Position numbers and translations under genes: made by a program. Under the pieces are notes generated by a model that did not search any database, was not told the origin of the DNA, and saw only the letters and a list, made by a program, of their open reading frames with translations. Shown piece after piece: positions 14,001-25,879 of a stretch of DNA of 64,000 nt (its first letter is position 1; the number at the start of each line of letters is the position of its first letter). The stretch is from assembly GCA_019155185.1 (NCBI GenBank), contig CM032802.1, positions 10,206,501 to 10,270,500 on the forward strand, in the 5' to 3' direction. Source of the stretch: Beaufortia kweichowensis (taxonomy: Eukaryota > Chordata > Actinopteri > Cypriniformes > Gastromyzontidae).

Positions 14001-15386
14001 CTGCTCAATGAATAAACATAAGTGACTCACATTCACCTGATTGGGATGCTATTATTATATCTCTGTTATCACATCTATGAGCAGATAGTATATCAGAATG
14101 ATGCCTAATCACATTATAATGTTAGCCAAAGCAAAAACCATTAACAATTTCCAAAACAAAAATAATTTTTATCGTATAATGTATTTAAAATCTGTTTGTT
14201 CAGCTTATGGTAGAAACCAATTTTACTATTTTTACAATGACACAAATTGTGCAAAAATTTCACTCCTCACCATTAAATTAATCTATTAGTGTAAATGATG
14301 AGCATATTCATTATTCCTGAACATTAAAGGAAAAAGATCCATACCTTCTCAGGTTCTTCCACAGCGATGACTTTGACAATGCTCTTGTGTTTACTGAGTT
14401 GAGTCTTAAAGGCTTTCTCAATTTGAACATTAAACTTCATGAAGAAAACATAGAGAGCGTAACCACACACCAGCATCATACTCTCCCACCACGTAATGGT
14501 GTTGTCCAGAAAGAAGATAATGAGCATGATGAGATCAAGAATGTAGAACGACACATCCCGAAACAGAGGCCACCAGGTGAGGTGAAGCATTTCTCGGGAG
14601 AACAATGCACACATCCCAATGACAAACAGAATATTAAAGACAGCCGAGCCAACAATGGTTCCAATGCCCACATTGCTATGGGAGATGAAGACACCAATCA
14701 AAGACGTAAAGAGTTCAGGAGCAGAGCCTCCAGCAGCCATGAAGGTAGCTCCAGCTACATCATCTGAAATCTCCAGTTTGTCTGTAATGACCCCCAGCGT
14801 AGGGACAAAGAACTCATCACACACGATGGCCAAAGAAACAAACATGTATACCATTCCAAAGATGTGCAGAGAAACCCAGCCTTTACGTCGATCCTCAATA
14901 GAGAAGATGTCCTCCTGGGTATTCGCCCTTTATGTGTGGTGCCTCTCCAGGACTGGAGGCTGTAGTGTTGGGAACCAGACTGGTAGTACCGGTTGCTGGA
15001 GTGAGAACAGGAGTGGGTTTTGGAAGGTTTGGATCGACAAAGATGCAATGGATGATTGTCCTATTTGTGGTTGTTGTAGGTGGCTCTGTAGTCGTTGGTA
15101 TTGTTGTGGGGACTAAAGTCATAGTTGTGTCTGATGGCCGGATATCATCTGTGTAGTTGGTGTGCTTTGGTTCAACAACAGTCAAATTGCTAACCTCTAT
15201 CATCTCCAACAGTCCCACTAGAGTTTGTCCAGAGCCATCATCGGGTTCCTCTGCTATCTGAGGCTCTGGCCAGGGATCTGGTAGTCTGGCTCTAATTGTC
15301 AGTTGGTATAAAGAACAAAGAAAAACCCCAGAGAGGAGAAATATAATCCGGCTCAAATGAAGTCTCTTTCTTCGAGTCAGAAACAT
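8039..15386 (-). CDS. slc24a1: Sodium/potassium/calcium exchanger 1 (NCKX1), with an apparent frameshift
   Basis: Exons on the minus strand: 15386-14345, 12809-12701, 10401-10351, 10164-10081, 9611-9520, 9219-8968, 8871-8782, 8543-8377, 8288-8039. NCKX1 swaps Na+ for Ca2+ plus K+ in the photoreceptor plasma membrane. The protein has an N-terminal hydrophobic segment, a short Thr/Pro-rich extracellular region with NxT sites, then the first membrane cluster with the alpha-1 repeat (GATFMAAGGSAPELFTSLIG). A cytoplasmic loop with an Asp/Glu/Ser-rich tract follows, then the second cluster with the alpha-2 repeat ([20 protein letters not shown]), ending CPVSI. The extracellular and acidic regions are much shorter than in human NCKX1. 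Near 14911-14916 the frame breaks: after KGEYP the expected DIFSIEDRR continues in another frame, as if one G were extra. The first exon is 1042 bases, one more than a multiple of three. All other phases agree. The 12.8-14.3 kb intron might hide an alternatively used exon; I found none. Confidence 0.9.
8619..8755. mobile_element. Small palindromic MITE in a slc24a1 intron
   Basis: The left end reads CAGTGGCCCAAAAT and the right end TTTTTTGGGGCCACTG, an imperfect inverted repeat enclosing about 110 bases with no coding sequence. The outline fits a Tc1/mariner-type non-autonomous element; family not determined. Confidence 0.6.
10567..10827. mobile_element. Palindromic MITE-like element in a slc24a1 intron
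   Basis: The ends are inverted copies of each other: CTCTTAAAAATAAAGGCGC on the left and GCACCTATAATTTTTAAACA on the right. The interior repeats 'GGAACC' and 'GGTTCTTC' motifs on both arms, as in the hairpin MITEs abundant in fish. No protein is encoded. Confidence 0.5.
12023..12355. mobile_element. Non-autonomous transposon with CAGGGTTG... terminal repeats
   Basis: The left end CAGGGTTGCCAGATCTG and right end CAGACTTGACAACCCTG are inverted repeats with few mismatches, about 333 bases apart, in the large region between slc24a1 coding exons. No open reading frame lies between them. Superfamily unknown; I could not see a clear target-site duplication. Confidence 0.6.
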
Positions 15387-16247
15387 TTTTAAATATGTTT
15401 CCTAAAGGGCACCAAGCTTCTGTTTTGGCCAGTAAAACCCAGCACGTCCAAAAGATGCTGGGGTCTGCAAAGCACTCTCACAGAGTGATTCATCTCATTT
15501 TCTCCATGGTGCAGGTCTATTCTCACAGCACTTACTGTGGATCAAATTAATTATTAGCGTAACAATTGTATAAACAACACCAAATTCAGAATATAAAACT
15601 ATTGTCTTTAACCGCTCTTACTAAATTAACCATGTTTTATCTATATTAACTATAGATTTTTGGTTTTATTTGTAGTTAAACTTTTGCAACCATAAATATA
15701 CAATTGTCTCACTACAGTAACCATAGTTTAACCATAATATTCGTTGTAAAACTATGATAAACATGTGTAAAACTTACCTTTACTAAAATAAAACGATGGT
15801 TAATTTTACTTCTAATGCACTATTTACAAAATAAAAAATGACATAGAACAGATATATTGCTAGAGATAAAAAAAACATCAAATAAACACAAATGAATCAA
15901 TAATTGTTCTGAAAGAAAGCATTTCTTAAGCATTTTAAGCATGTTGCGATCTCTAATGTTTCCATAAAACTTTTTTCAAATCTTGAAAAATCTGTTGTTA
16001 AATTATGTGTCGTTACAAGCAGTTTGACAAAATAAATACACGTTAAATACTTCTATATTTACATAACCTATGTAATCTATAAAAATAACGCTTGTAAGTG
16101 TGACCAACTGCTTGGTGGCAACAGGTATTGCTATAAGAGTACTAGGCTTTAAAAACATTAATTACGTAAACTCATAAATGAATATTAACATTTAATTTAT
16201 TCCGTTTTCAACTAAGAAGTAATCATTATTACACGAAGGAAACGTAC

Positions 16248-17208
16248 CGGTTGCAGACGGCGCGTGCGGTGAGCGCTGCTGTCTCACAGCTGGACTGACT
16301 GCAGGGAATGACACGAGCGCTGTGAGCGCTGCTGCAGGTCATTCAGGACAGATCTTCAGCGTGGATCAGCACAATATCTAATACCTGAAGCCTTTTAAGA
16401 GGATTAGCTGTACTCTCTCCTCACACTCTCATTATGTCTTGAACCATTTCATCCCAATTATTTTGCTCATTCAGAACTGTAGAATGTGAGGGTTAATTCA
16501 AAACTAAATTAAACTAAATTCAAATTTAACTAAATTATGAAAAGTATAAATTCCTGCAGGATCCTTTATTATGATTATGGATTATATATTTGTTTTAAAA
16601 ATGCTATGTCGTTTTGTTGTATATAGTATACTTATAAATTTGTGAGTTTGTATAAACTAGATATCTCCCATTTTTGTATACACTAGGTCTATTAAAGTCG
16701 TCCTTGTTTAAACGACGGAGAAATTTTACTCAATGAAATAAACTCATGACAAAACCTATGAAATCCACTTCGCGCTCGCAAACTAGGAACGAATTGGCAA
16801 GTGTTTGTTGTTTCCGCACGACCCGCTCAACACGGCGCGCACTTCGTTCAAAAGGAGGTATTTGTTGTCAACTATGGGTAAAGCTTTAATATTTTATTTA
16901 AAACCCGCTACGTACGCATGCATGCCAACCGGTGATTTTCGAAAATATCAATGAGTCATAATATTCCTGATTTTTCTGATCGTTTCATGGCGCTCTAGTC
17001 ACGTTAATGGTGCGAACCATCGCAAAGACACTGGCAGAATAGATTTATTATTTTGCTTGGTTACATGGACAGATGACATGTCTGTATTAGTGTATCCACA
17101 ACCAAAACCTGCTGTTTGTTTTCGAATATCCTTTTTTAATAGGCTGCATTTGTTTAAGAAACGCTTACTTTTATGCATTTTGGTGACATTCTGTTTTGTT
17201 TTACACAG
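16248..17208. promoter_or_regulatory. Shared upstream region of slc24a1 (-) and ints14 (+), with probable non-coding first exons
   Basis: The two coding starts face away from each other. On the minus strand a GC-rich stretch ends at 16248 in a donor (CCG|GTACGT), a likely non-coding first exon of slc24a1; its acceptor may be near 15464. On the plus strand a CpG-rich block around 16770-16877 ends in ATGG|GTAAAG, a possible 5' UTR exon of ints14 that would splice to the acceptor at 17207-17208. No TATA box is obvious. Exact start sites cannot be read from sequence. Confidence 0.5.
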
Positions 17209-17265
17209 ATATGTAAGGCGTTTGTCTGTAACCGTTCATCAAATCGTAAAGAAGAGATTGCAAAC

Positions 17266-20200
17266 ATGCCCACGGTGGTTCTTATGGACTCGTCGCTGTC
17301 CATGACACGACCTGTGTCAGTGGAGGGCAGTGAAGAGTTTCAGAGGAAGCATTTGGCTGTTCATGGGCTAACAATGCTATTTGAACACATGGCAACCAAT
17401 TACAGACTGGAGTTCACTTCATTTGTGGCTTTCTCCTCCCTCTGGGAGCTTCTGGTCCCATTCACCAGAGATTACAATACTCTGCAGGTAAAACCCAAGC
17501 CAGGCAGGCCAAATACCATAAAGCAATGATAATCAGTACACTACAATATATATCTTTCCCTTGTGAAGGTTTTGACTGAAACTTCTCATTCATTCTTTTA
17601 TAGGAGGCCTTGAACAACCTTGAAGACTATGATAAGACCTGTCTAGAGGCTGCACTACAAGGTGTCAGTAATGTAGTACAGCAGGAATGGGGAACATCCT
17701 GTCCTTGCCAGGTATAATATGATATCATTTAAAATGCAAACATCATATTAAAGACTCATAAACTATGTGACAAGGTGTATGGATGGCTCTGATGTTTATC
17801 TTGATCAATGTTAATGCTGTTTTCATGGTGGTTTGTAGGTTGTGCTGGTCACTGATGGTTCACTGGGGATTGGCCGTGGGTCTTTGCGTCATTCTCTGCA
17901 AACGCTGAAACAACGTGCAGAAGATAAAAAGTTTCCTCTGCCATTCCCCTTCCCTTCCAAATTCTACGTCATGTGCATTGCAAATGCAGAGGAGGTACAA
18001 CAGACTCATTGTTTTATGCCCATTTTATACACATCTATAAGGGAATCTGATTCATTGTATTCTAACAACCCATGCAAGAATCTCACATTGTATTTCAAAC
18101 ATATTAAGTTGTATGAATATGCCTTTTTTTCTGAATTAATCTGTGTTGTGTGGTGTTAATGTTTCTTGAAGCTCCAAGCTACTGATGGTTTGGATAACTT
18201 GGAGCAGTTGATTAGTTTGAATGGTGGCGACGGACAGATATACACTATGGAGGGACCTCTCTGTCTTAAAAGTGTTCAGACTATGTTTGGGTGAGTAACA
18301 AATATGTGTTTCAATGTTTTTACATTGTTGTTTATATAACATTAACCGTATAACTGGGTTTGTTTGGGCAGTAAACTGATTGATCAGGCATACTCTCCCT
18401 TCCATGCTGTTCTGCGCTGCGGGAACCTGACCTCTGATGTGCAGGTCTTTCCCAGACCAGAACCAGTGATGATAGATGAGGAGGTGGATCCTATTCCTAA
18501 AACAGTTCAAACAGGTAAAAGACACATACATGCCTTTAAAAAAACTAATAACTGCACTTGTCAAGTTGACTGTTGTTTTGGAATTATACTGACACCTACT
18601 GGAACAAATAATAAAAATTCATTGTATCCAACAGTCACATACCTTTTTATATTTTATGTATAGACTTGGAGATTGTGGGTTTTATTGAGATTGGAGACAT
18701 CTCCAGCCCTCCCGTTTTATCCAGGCACTTGGTTCTGCCCATTGCTGTGAACAAAGGTCGGTAGTTTACTCCTTTTTTCCTCCTAATTTATTTTTTCACC
18801 TATCTAATATGCATGTTCTTTTGATTAATAGAGGGGGATGAGATGGGTACAGGAACCACTGATGAAATGGAGGAAGAGCCCTCCACAAATCAGATGGCTG
18901 GAAAAAGCCCAAATTTCTGCGTTCTTCTGCATGGCAGTCTAAAGGTGGAGGGCATGGTTGCACTTGTACAGCTGGGGTAAGAAACTATATTTGCACTGGC
19001 ATTATGTCATTGCTGTCTGAAGCATTTTGAATGCTAAATGTTGTCAGTATAACTCACATTTAGACTTTAATCTCTAATCGTGTGGTGGTCTCTGATCTAT
19101 TGTTTTCCCTATAAGGCCAGACTGGTTTGGAATGCTTTATTCCCAGGCCGACAGTAAGAAGAAGTCCAATCTGATGATGTCACTGTTTGAGCTAGGTTCA
19201 GAGCCTTTCCCCTGGCTTGGCCGAATATCACAGCTTGGTCCTGCTTCAGGTAGAGTTGCCACTTAGTATCCGATTCTCACAGTCATACCTCTTAAAATGC
19301 ATATTAAAATGTAAAAAGTACAAACTGTTGTAGTGCATTATGCAGTGTGTGCAATTGGTTAATAATATAAACACTAAAACAACACAAACCAGACTAGATG
19401 GTTCATTCAGTTCTATTAGATATTTACTTTAAAGGTAACACAGTGATCAAGGGTAAATGTAGCACCAGACATTTGCAGGATTAAATATTTATTTTCTTCT
19501 TGTACTGTCTGTTCTCCCAGACTGTATGCACATTAAAAAACATGTGGTTTGTGTTTTGCATAAAGTTTTGCCTACTGGTCAATAGTATATGTATCCACTA
19601 TGACTCTGACTGTGTTTCTGGCTGACCTGCAGATGCAGCTGAAAATCCCTATGGTGAAGATGACAATAAAAGTCCCTTCCCTTTACAGCCGAAAAACAAA
19701 AGAAGTTATGCTCAGAATGTTACAGTCTGGATTAAAGCCAGTGGACTGCAGGTATTATCTTACACTGCATCCAACTGTATCTACAGCATAGACATGATTG
19801 AGTGATCTGTAAAATGACCATTTACACTTTATAATGCAACTTTTGTAATCAATCTTACAGACAGATGTACAGAAACTTTTCCGTAATGCAAGGAAACTGC
19901 CAGAAAAAACACAAACCTTTTATAAGGTGAGTAATCAATGTTTCATGTGTAGATTATATCTTTTGTGCTTTTCAGACAGGTGTAGAGTCAACAGACAATA
20001 AATAAGAGTTGATGAGAAAAAGGAATAATGTTATTCCTTGATTGAAAAGGAAGAACATTGTAATAAATGATTGAATTAGAGAAGAATAGTAGCAGAACGT
20101 GTTTCTAAAGGTAACCTTGAAAACCTATCCAATACATTAAGACCTTAACCTGAAGTTTCTTTCTATTTTCATCACTAAAGGAATTGAATCGCTTGCGGAA

Positions 20201-20432
20201 AGCTGCACTGGCTTTTGGATTCTGGGAGCTTTTGAAGAGCGTGGCTGAACTTCTGGAGAGGGAGTGCACTCTGCTGCCTGACTCCGCCCACCCTGACGCT
20301 GCCTTCCAGCTCTCACACGCTGCCCAGCAACTTAAACTGGCCAGTACTGGAGACTCCAAGTATGCAGCCTACGAACACAACATCACCCCTATGCTCACTG
20401 ACTTCTCTGGGGGTGGGGCTGATAGAATGTAG
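17266..20432 (+). CDS. ints14: Integrator complex subunit 14 (formerly VWA9)
   Basis: Exons: 17266-17487, 17604-17711, 17839-17994, 18172-18290, 18372-18514, 18664-18756, 18832-18976, 19116-19249, 19633-19751, 19861-19926, 20181-20432. They give 518 residues, the same length as I recall for human INTS14, with all phases consistent. The Integrator complex cleaves snRNA 3' ends and attenuates transcription in the nucleus; INTS14 pairs with INTS13 and INTS10. The N-terminal von Willebrand A domain begins MPTVVLMDSSLSMT, with the MIDAS pattern DxSxS at residues 8-12. A beta-barrel region follows, and the C-terminal helical part contains ELNRLRKAALAFGF. The first ATG of the family-conserved start was chosen; an in-frame upstream ATG at 17173 lies before the acceptor at 17207-17208 and is therefore intronic. 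It is divergent from slc24a1 and convergent with hacd3. Confidence 0.96.
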
Positions 20433-21239
20433 GGCTCCTGGACAACTACCAGAATTTGTAAAAAGGACTGGACTTGTGTTTTAAAGTCTTTTGTTTGTAA
20501 AATACACAGATGTGTCGTTTTCATATGTTTTGTAGCGTTACACCTCAGCAAAGCCAAAAATGTTTAGTTTGCTGTCTTGGCGAGAGATAAGAAACCATGT
20601 AGTCTGTGATATGGTAATTCATGAGCATTCCATTTAAGGAAAAAAAACACAAAAAATTTTCACAAAGAAATGCATTTACAGGCTTTGTAATAATAGGTGT
20701 AAATACTTTTTACTAACAACAAACAAATAAAACAAAGTTAACTTGTTAAACTTTGCCTGCTGCTTTTTTAAAGGCAGTTAAAAGTCACAACACTGTTTCA
20801 CGCTTTTAATGATACATTTGTAGTTTACACATTCATGTCCACATCCCACAAAAAGTACAATTTCATGTGGTTTTCCCTGAGGTTGAACATCTGTCTTGAT
20901 GTTATCAGTGCTCTCTGTGTCAACATCTCAGGGAATGATCAGACGATAAAATGCTTGTTCAAGTAAGTCTGTCCCATTACTGCCATCAATCATACTGCAC
21001 ATAAAATGACGATATGTATAAATACCTTCACGGTCCTCTTTAGAAGTAATTAATAAGGTCATCATTTCTCTTTAATGTTCTTGTAATAGTCATTTTTACA
21101 CTGTACAGCTTGATCATGGTCCTCCAGTATTTCAGAGTATAGAAAGTTAATGCACTTGATTTAAAGAAGAGGGATAGAGGATTGAGAAAACAGAGGAATT
21201 AAATCACTCAAGAGATAAGAAGTGTAGATCATTTCTTTC
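20433..21239. other. Facing 3' UTRs of ints14 (+) and hacd3 (-)
   Basis: No coding sequence. AATAAA at 20726-20731 is a good polyadenylation signal for ints14. The rest, up to the hacd3 stop at 21240, should be mostly hacd3 3' UTR on the minus strand; I did not find an unambiguous signal for it. Confidence 0.55.
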
Positions 21240-24200
21240 TTAGTTGGCTTTCCTCTTTTTTGTGCGAAACCGTCTCCTCCTTTGCTTGTAAAGGTGACGG
21301 AAGTTAAGGAAGAGCCCTGAAATTGATGGTAGATTTAGTTATACAGCAACAGTTTTACTATTAAATATTTGCATGCGATGAACAGAGTTCCCATAGTCTG
21401 CAAAATTTTAAACCAAAAACATGTGTTATAAAATCTTATATTTACTATATTTATATCCACTGTTGAAGCGTAAACACACTGTATCATTTACATAGTTTAC
21501 ACACAACTGCAATAGTCATGGTAATTCAATGTTCAAAGAGTATGGAAACTCTGATTTTACTTTAAGTTGGTGTATTATGTGGATCTTACCCAGAAACATG
21601 ATCACCAGGTAGACCTGCAGGATGTAAGAAAAGCTGAGAGACAGGCCTGTGAATTTAGGCAGAGGAATGCTGAGCAGTTTAGTTTCATCAAAGACGGGGA
21701 TGGACTGGATCACTGCCACAGCTGATCAAGAGCAAGAAAGCAAAAAATCAATGATTACATGGACATTCTAACACAATTTGGAAGAAGCTAGTTTAAGACA
21801 TGAGAACACATACCTTCTGCTAACACACCAAGAGGATATAGGGGTATCCATATAGTATATCTCACCCAAGTCAACAACTTCCATTCTGTATCAATGCAAG
21901 CCAGCATGTAGAAAGGATACCTATCATTCATTTAAACAAAGGTGGATTAGATTAATTCTTAGCGTTGTGATTTTGCCCATCAGCAGCTCTTATACTGTCT
22001 GACCAAATAACATGATTCATTAATGACTCAATAGATTTGATTCACTGATAAAGTACTTCATTAACAAATACTACTACATATCGTAGTTCGAATAGCAATA
22101 TGCAAGTTTTGTGGGACATCTTACTGTTGGTTAACAAGGATGTTAGTCCCATAGTGAGATAAATAAAGACAGAAAAGAAGAACGACTAGCATGAGATAAT
22201 GGAGTATGGATTTCCTGTGGCTGAACAAAAACCACATATGTAAGCCAGCCATGACACAAAGAGCATAAAAGCTCCAGCTGAAAGGCTTTTAGCATCATCT
22301 TTAATGCTTCTTAATGACATGACATTACAACAAAAACAAGATGTCTGAACATGCAAAGATGGCCCCCTTGATAAAGGGGGACACAAACTCCTGCCATTTT
22401 ATTGTAGCGTTTTCATTTTTTTATCATTTAACATACCAAAGGATTTCAGCTGTATGCAAGAAAAAATATATAACTAACATCTGGCCCGGAAAATAGAGAA
22501 GAGGAAATCCTGTAGATAAACTGTCATATTACACCATCTCACCAATTTCTGCATTTTGTCACCATAGCAGGAACTGTTTTCTTAACATACAAGACATTAT
22601 TTGATACCATAAGATCACATGTGCCATTTATAGATAAATCATTCAAATAATTACCTAAATATCTCAATTGTGCTCCATAGATAGAAAACAAAGAAGACCA
22701 CTGGCTTGTTTTGCATCTCCTCCAATGTACCAAATATGACAAAAAGGATAAAGTTCCTTCCCATCACCTTTAAACCAAAAAAAAATACTGTCATGTCTAT
22801 ATTAATAACAATGTACATTAAATATTATTTAACTGATCATAACCAAATCATAGGGAGCACCTTACTGACCTGTAAGAATGCAGGCATGACTGCAGTTTTA
22901 ACCAACCCCACAGCAGGATTAATAACTTCCATTATTGCCAGCATCTGACAGAAGTACATCACGTCAGCAATAGTATGAAAGGTGTCGTAGAAAGAATCTG
23001 TTGGGTAAAGGTATAAAGGGCAATACTAAGCACAACAGTAGCAAAGCCAAGGTTATTAGGTATATAGGCCAAATTGCTTTTATATTCTAAATACAATGAT
23101 TTGGGTCTGCTCTACTGTAAATGCATTACAACACATTACACATGCTTGCCAAGAACAAACACATATAAGCAAATCATTTCCTGTGCAATGAGATGCTTTG
23201 TATAAATAGCATCCACAGAAATTTGCATAACTGATCTGTTGATGTTTTAGAAAAAAAAAAACATTTCCAAACAACAACAACATATGCATTTTTAAAATTG
23301 CACTTACCCTGCCCAAGTATGAATAGACGCACAGTCATGTTAACAAAGATCCAGGAATATCCAAGGAACTGTACCAAGTTGTACATAAAGAGAAAACCTT
23401 TTTTTAAGCCTAGATAAGCTGCAAACACAAAAAGTGTAATGAATGAACATGATGTAGTTGTCCCAAACAATATTTTCTTCTTCAGGAATATACTCACGGT
23501 CCTTTCGGACTCTTGACTCAATGCTGACTTTGTTTATTTTCTCTTCCTGCGTACAAAAACACCAGACATCAGACAGTCATGTACCACACAGCCAAATAGA
23601 TCTCTTTCTCAGTAAATCATTTTTTCATTACCTTTTCTCTAAGCTCCATTTCTGCATCCGACTCGTCCAGCCAGCGGTCAAAATCAGGTGCTAGAAACAA
23701 AGGCTTCTTCTCCTGCTTAGTGAGTCGATCCCACCAAACGTGCTCCTGTTTCTTCACCACAATATTCACTTGCCGCTGAGTTGATTTGTGTTTGACCTGA
23801 GGACACAAATAAACACACAGACATATTTACAATTGGAATGTTGTTCCAACATAAACAAAACAAAGCACCAAACTAAACACACTTTGGCAAAGCAAATGTT
23901 CACTTTATTGGGCATCAAAACCAGGCCGTATGAATGGCAAACAAGATGACTCCTACCTCAGGTTTAACTGGTTTTAAGAATTCCAAGCTGAATTCGTATT
24001 CATTTTCACCTTTTGCTCCATGTCCTTGACCTAAAAGAGAACAAATACAATGAATAAACACAACTATGGAGAAATACTCTGAAGTAATGGTTAAAAATTG
24101 TAAAATGTACCTCTGAAGTGAAGGACGTTGTCTTCTACACCAATAATGAGATTCTGAGCAACAGAGAGAGAAGGAAGCAAGAAGTGTGAGATTTTAAGCC

Positions 24201-25011
24201 CCTCCTACTGTCTGCTATATCACTACACACCACGAGAAGTTCAAAACAGATATTATGCATTTACAGTATTATGATTTTGTGACCAAAATGAGTTATGGAA
24301 GGAGTTAGTTACAGTAACACATTTTATTTGGCGTGTGTTATTAGGTATCGTTTACACATATGCACTGTTTATCAAGGGTTTCTGTTATATTGTATGTTAT
24401 ATTCTACACCTACATAGAGACTCAATAGGAAAACACAGTGTACACAGTTCATAATCTGTTTAAAATACTGACTATTTTATTTGTATAAAAATGTGTCATA
24501 TATTAAACCACAGCAATGCCACCTTTGTTCCAGAGCTCTCAGTGGCCAAAGGTTTTCTTTCTTATTATCCTAATGAGAGAACAGGTCAAACATGCTTGGT
24601 CCTGCTTTGTAATGCACCGTGGAGAGGGGTTTGTTAATAAAACATGCCCTGCTATTATAACCGAGACAGATGGTTTGTGGGTCCAGTGGGATCAAGTCCT
24701 GACCTGCCATTCAGTGAGTGATCTTAATGCTTATTCTGTCATCTAGGCTTGATGCAACGTTTGACATCATTAATTCAACATATCTTAGCAAACAAGCGTT
24801 TTATAATGGTTACACAACAACCGAAATTTAATTTACGGCCACACACTTGCATAACAACTGAATGCAACACAGATTAGTGCAGATAAGAATGCATATAACA
24901 ACATGCATATAAGCATTTAACCGATCTTACCTGGGCATCACTGATTTCCACTCGCAGGAATATTTCGCCATGCCGCTGGGCCCAGTACACGTGAGGTGTG
25001 AGAGCCTGCAT
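21240..25011 (-). CDS. hacd3: Very-long-chain (3R)-3-hydroxyacyl-CoA dehydratase 3
   Basis: Exons on the minus strand: 25011-24931, 24153-24111, 24030-23957, 23796-23632, 23546-23498, 23418-23308, 22997-22870, 22767-22655, 21920-21814, 21721-21590, 21316-21240, giving 359 residues (human about 362). The enzyme removes water from 3-hydroxyacyl-CoA in the third step of very-long-chain fatty acid elongation in the ER membrane. An N-terminal CS/p23-like domain (start MQALTPHVYWAQRHGEIFLR) is followed by the conserved LAPDFDRWLDESDAEMEL, then the multi-pass dehydratase domain. The family's catalytic Tyr and Glu are visible seven residues apart in YPLGVLAE, at about Tyr283 and Glu290. The C terminus is basic (QRRRRFRTKKRKAN), fitting a cytosolic ER-retention-type tail. 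All phases agree. It is head-to-head with ppcdc. Confidence 0.95.
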
Positions 25012-25879
25012 TGCAAATCCTCACGTTAAAATGCTCTTCTCGCAATTTTGAGTAAATGACAGGCAGCTCGCGCATCAGCCGGAAGACGTTCCCAGGGATT
25101 CTGTCATTTGGCCAGAATATTCCGCGAGCGCCACTGTGCGCATGTGCTGAGGTGCGCGCGCATCTGTGAAACCGACCCTCACCCTCTTCTTTCGCTTTTT
25201 GTCATAAGTAAGGCTATAGAATAAATTGTAAGTTGTAACATTATCTGTTTCTTGGTGCAGTGTAACAAAGTCCCTTTAAGCTAAATGTATTCGCACTCAT
25301 TGGTCATATTTGAAACGGCCTCGGGGAGCGATTACACTCATACAAGACCAAGTCCAATCTACTTGAATGGGACAAGACATGTATTGCTAAAACCTCTGGC
25401 CAAGGTCGCAATTACACAACACATATTCGACCAGCAATTAAACATCACACTGACTGCACCAAAAAAGTGTTTATCAACCTTTAATTGCATTAAAACATTG
25501 CTTTAGCTACTGCGCATGCGCAAAGATTACCAGGCGCTGAGCGTTGCACTTTTGCCTATTCATAGTCATTGCATTACGGCGTCTTGTTGATATCTATTGT
25601 CTTTGATAGTAAGCGCACTCCTCTCCTCCACCGACCGTGGCGCTGTATTTATAATACTTTACTGCCTTTGTTTACGGAAGTAAAAACTCCGTAGAATCAG
25701 CAACAGTCGGACTGCATGGACATATTCTGATCATTGTGTGCGCATACATTCATTAACTTAAATTTAACTACTCAGACCCAACTACAAATAAAATATGAAC
25801 GATGCAAATATTAAACTGGGATTTAAACTGTTTATCTATAGTCTTGCATAGCTCACAAAAAGAAGATTAACTTTCTATA
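25012..25879. promoter_or_regulatory. Shared upstream region of hacd3 (-) and ppcdc (+), with an NRF1-type site
   Basis: The 868 bases between two divergent start codons contain CpG-rich patches, including GTGCGCATGTGC... at about 25136-25163. A perfect palindrome TGCGCATGCGCA at 25511-25522 matches the known NRF1 consensus, typical of promoters of mitochondrial and housekeeping genes. There is no TATA box. Start sites are inferred to lie on either side of the CpG-rich parts. Confidence 0.6.

Noticed and set aside
16401..16406. GGATTA, a CRX-type core site near the slc24a1 first exon
   Set aside because: A single hexamer occurs by chance too often to support photoreceptor regulation here.
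22120..22240. A GC-balanced stretch in a hacd3 intron with splice-like ends
   Set aside because: Human HACD3 has no residues between the IEIFR and Y(S/P)FYML segments, and the exons on either side already join in frame.
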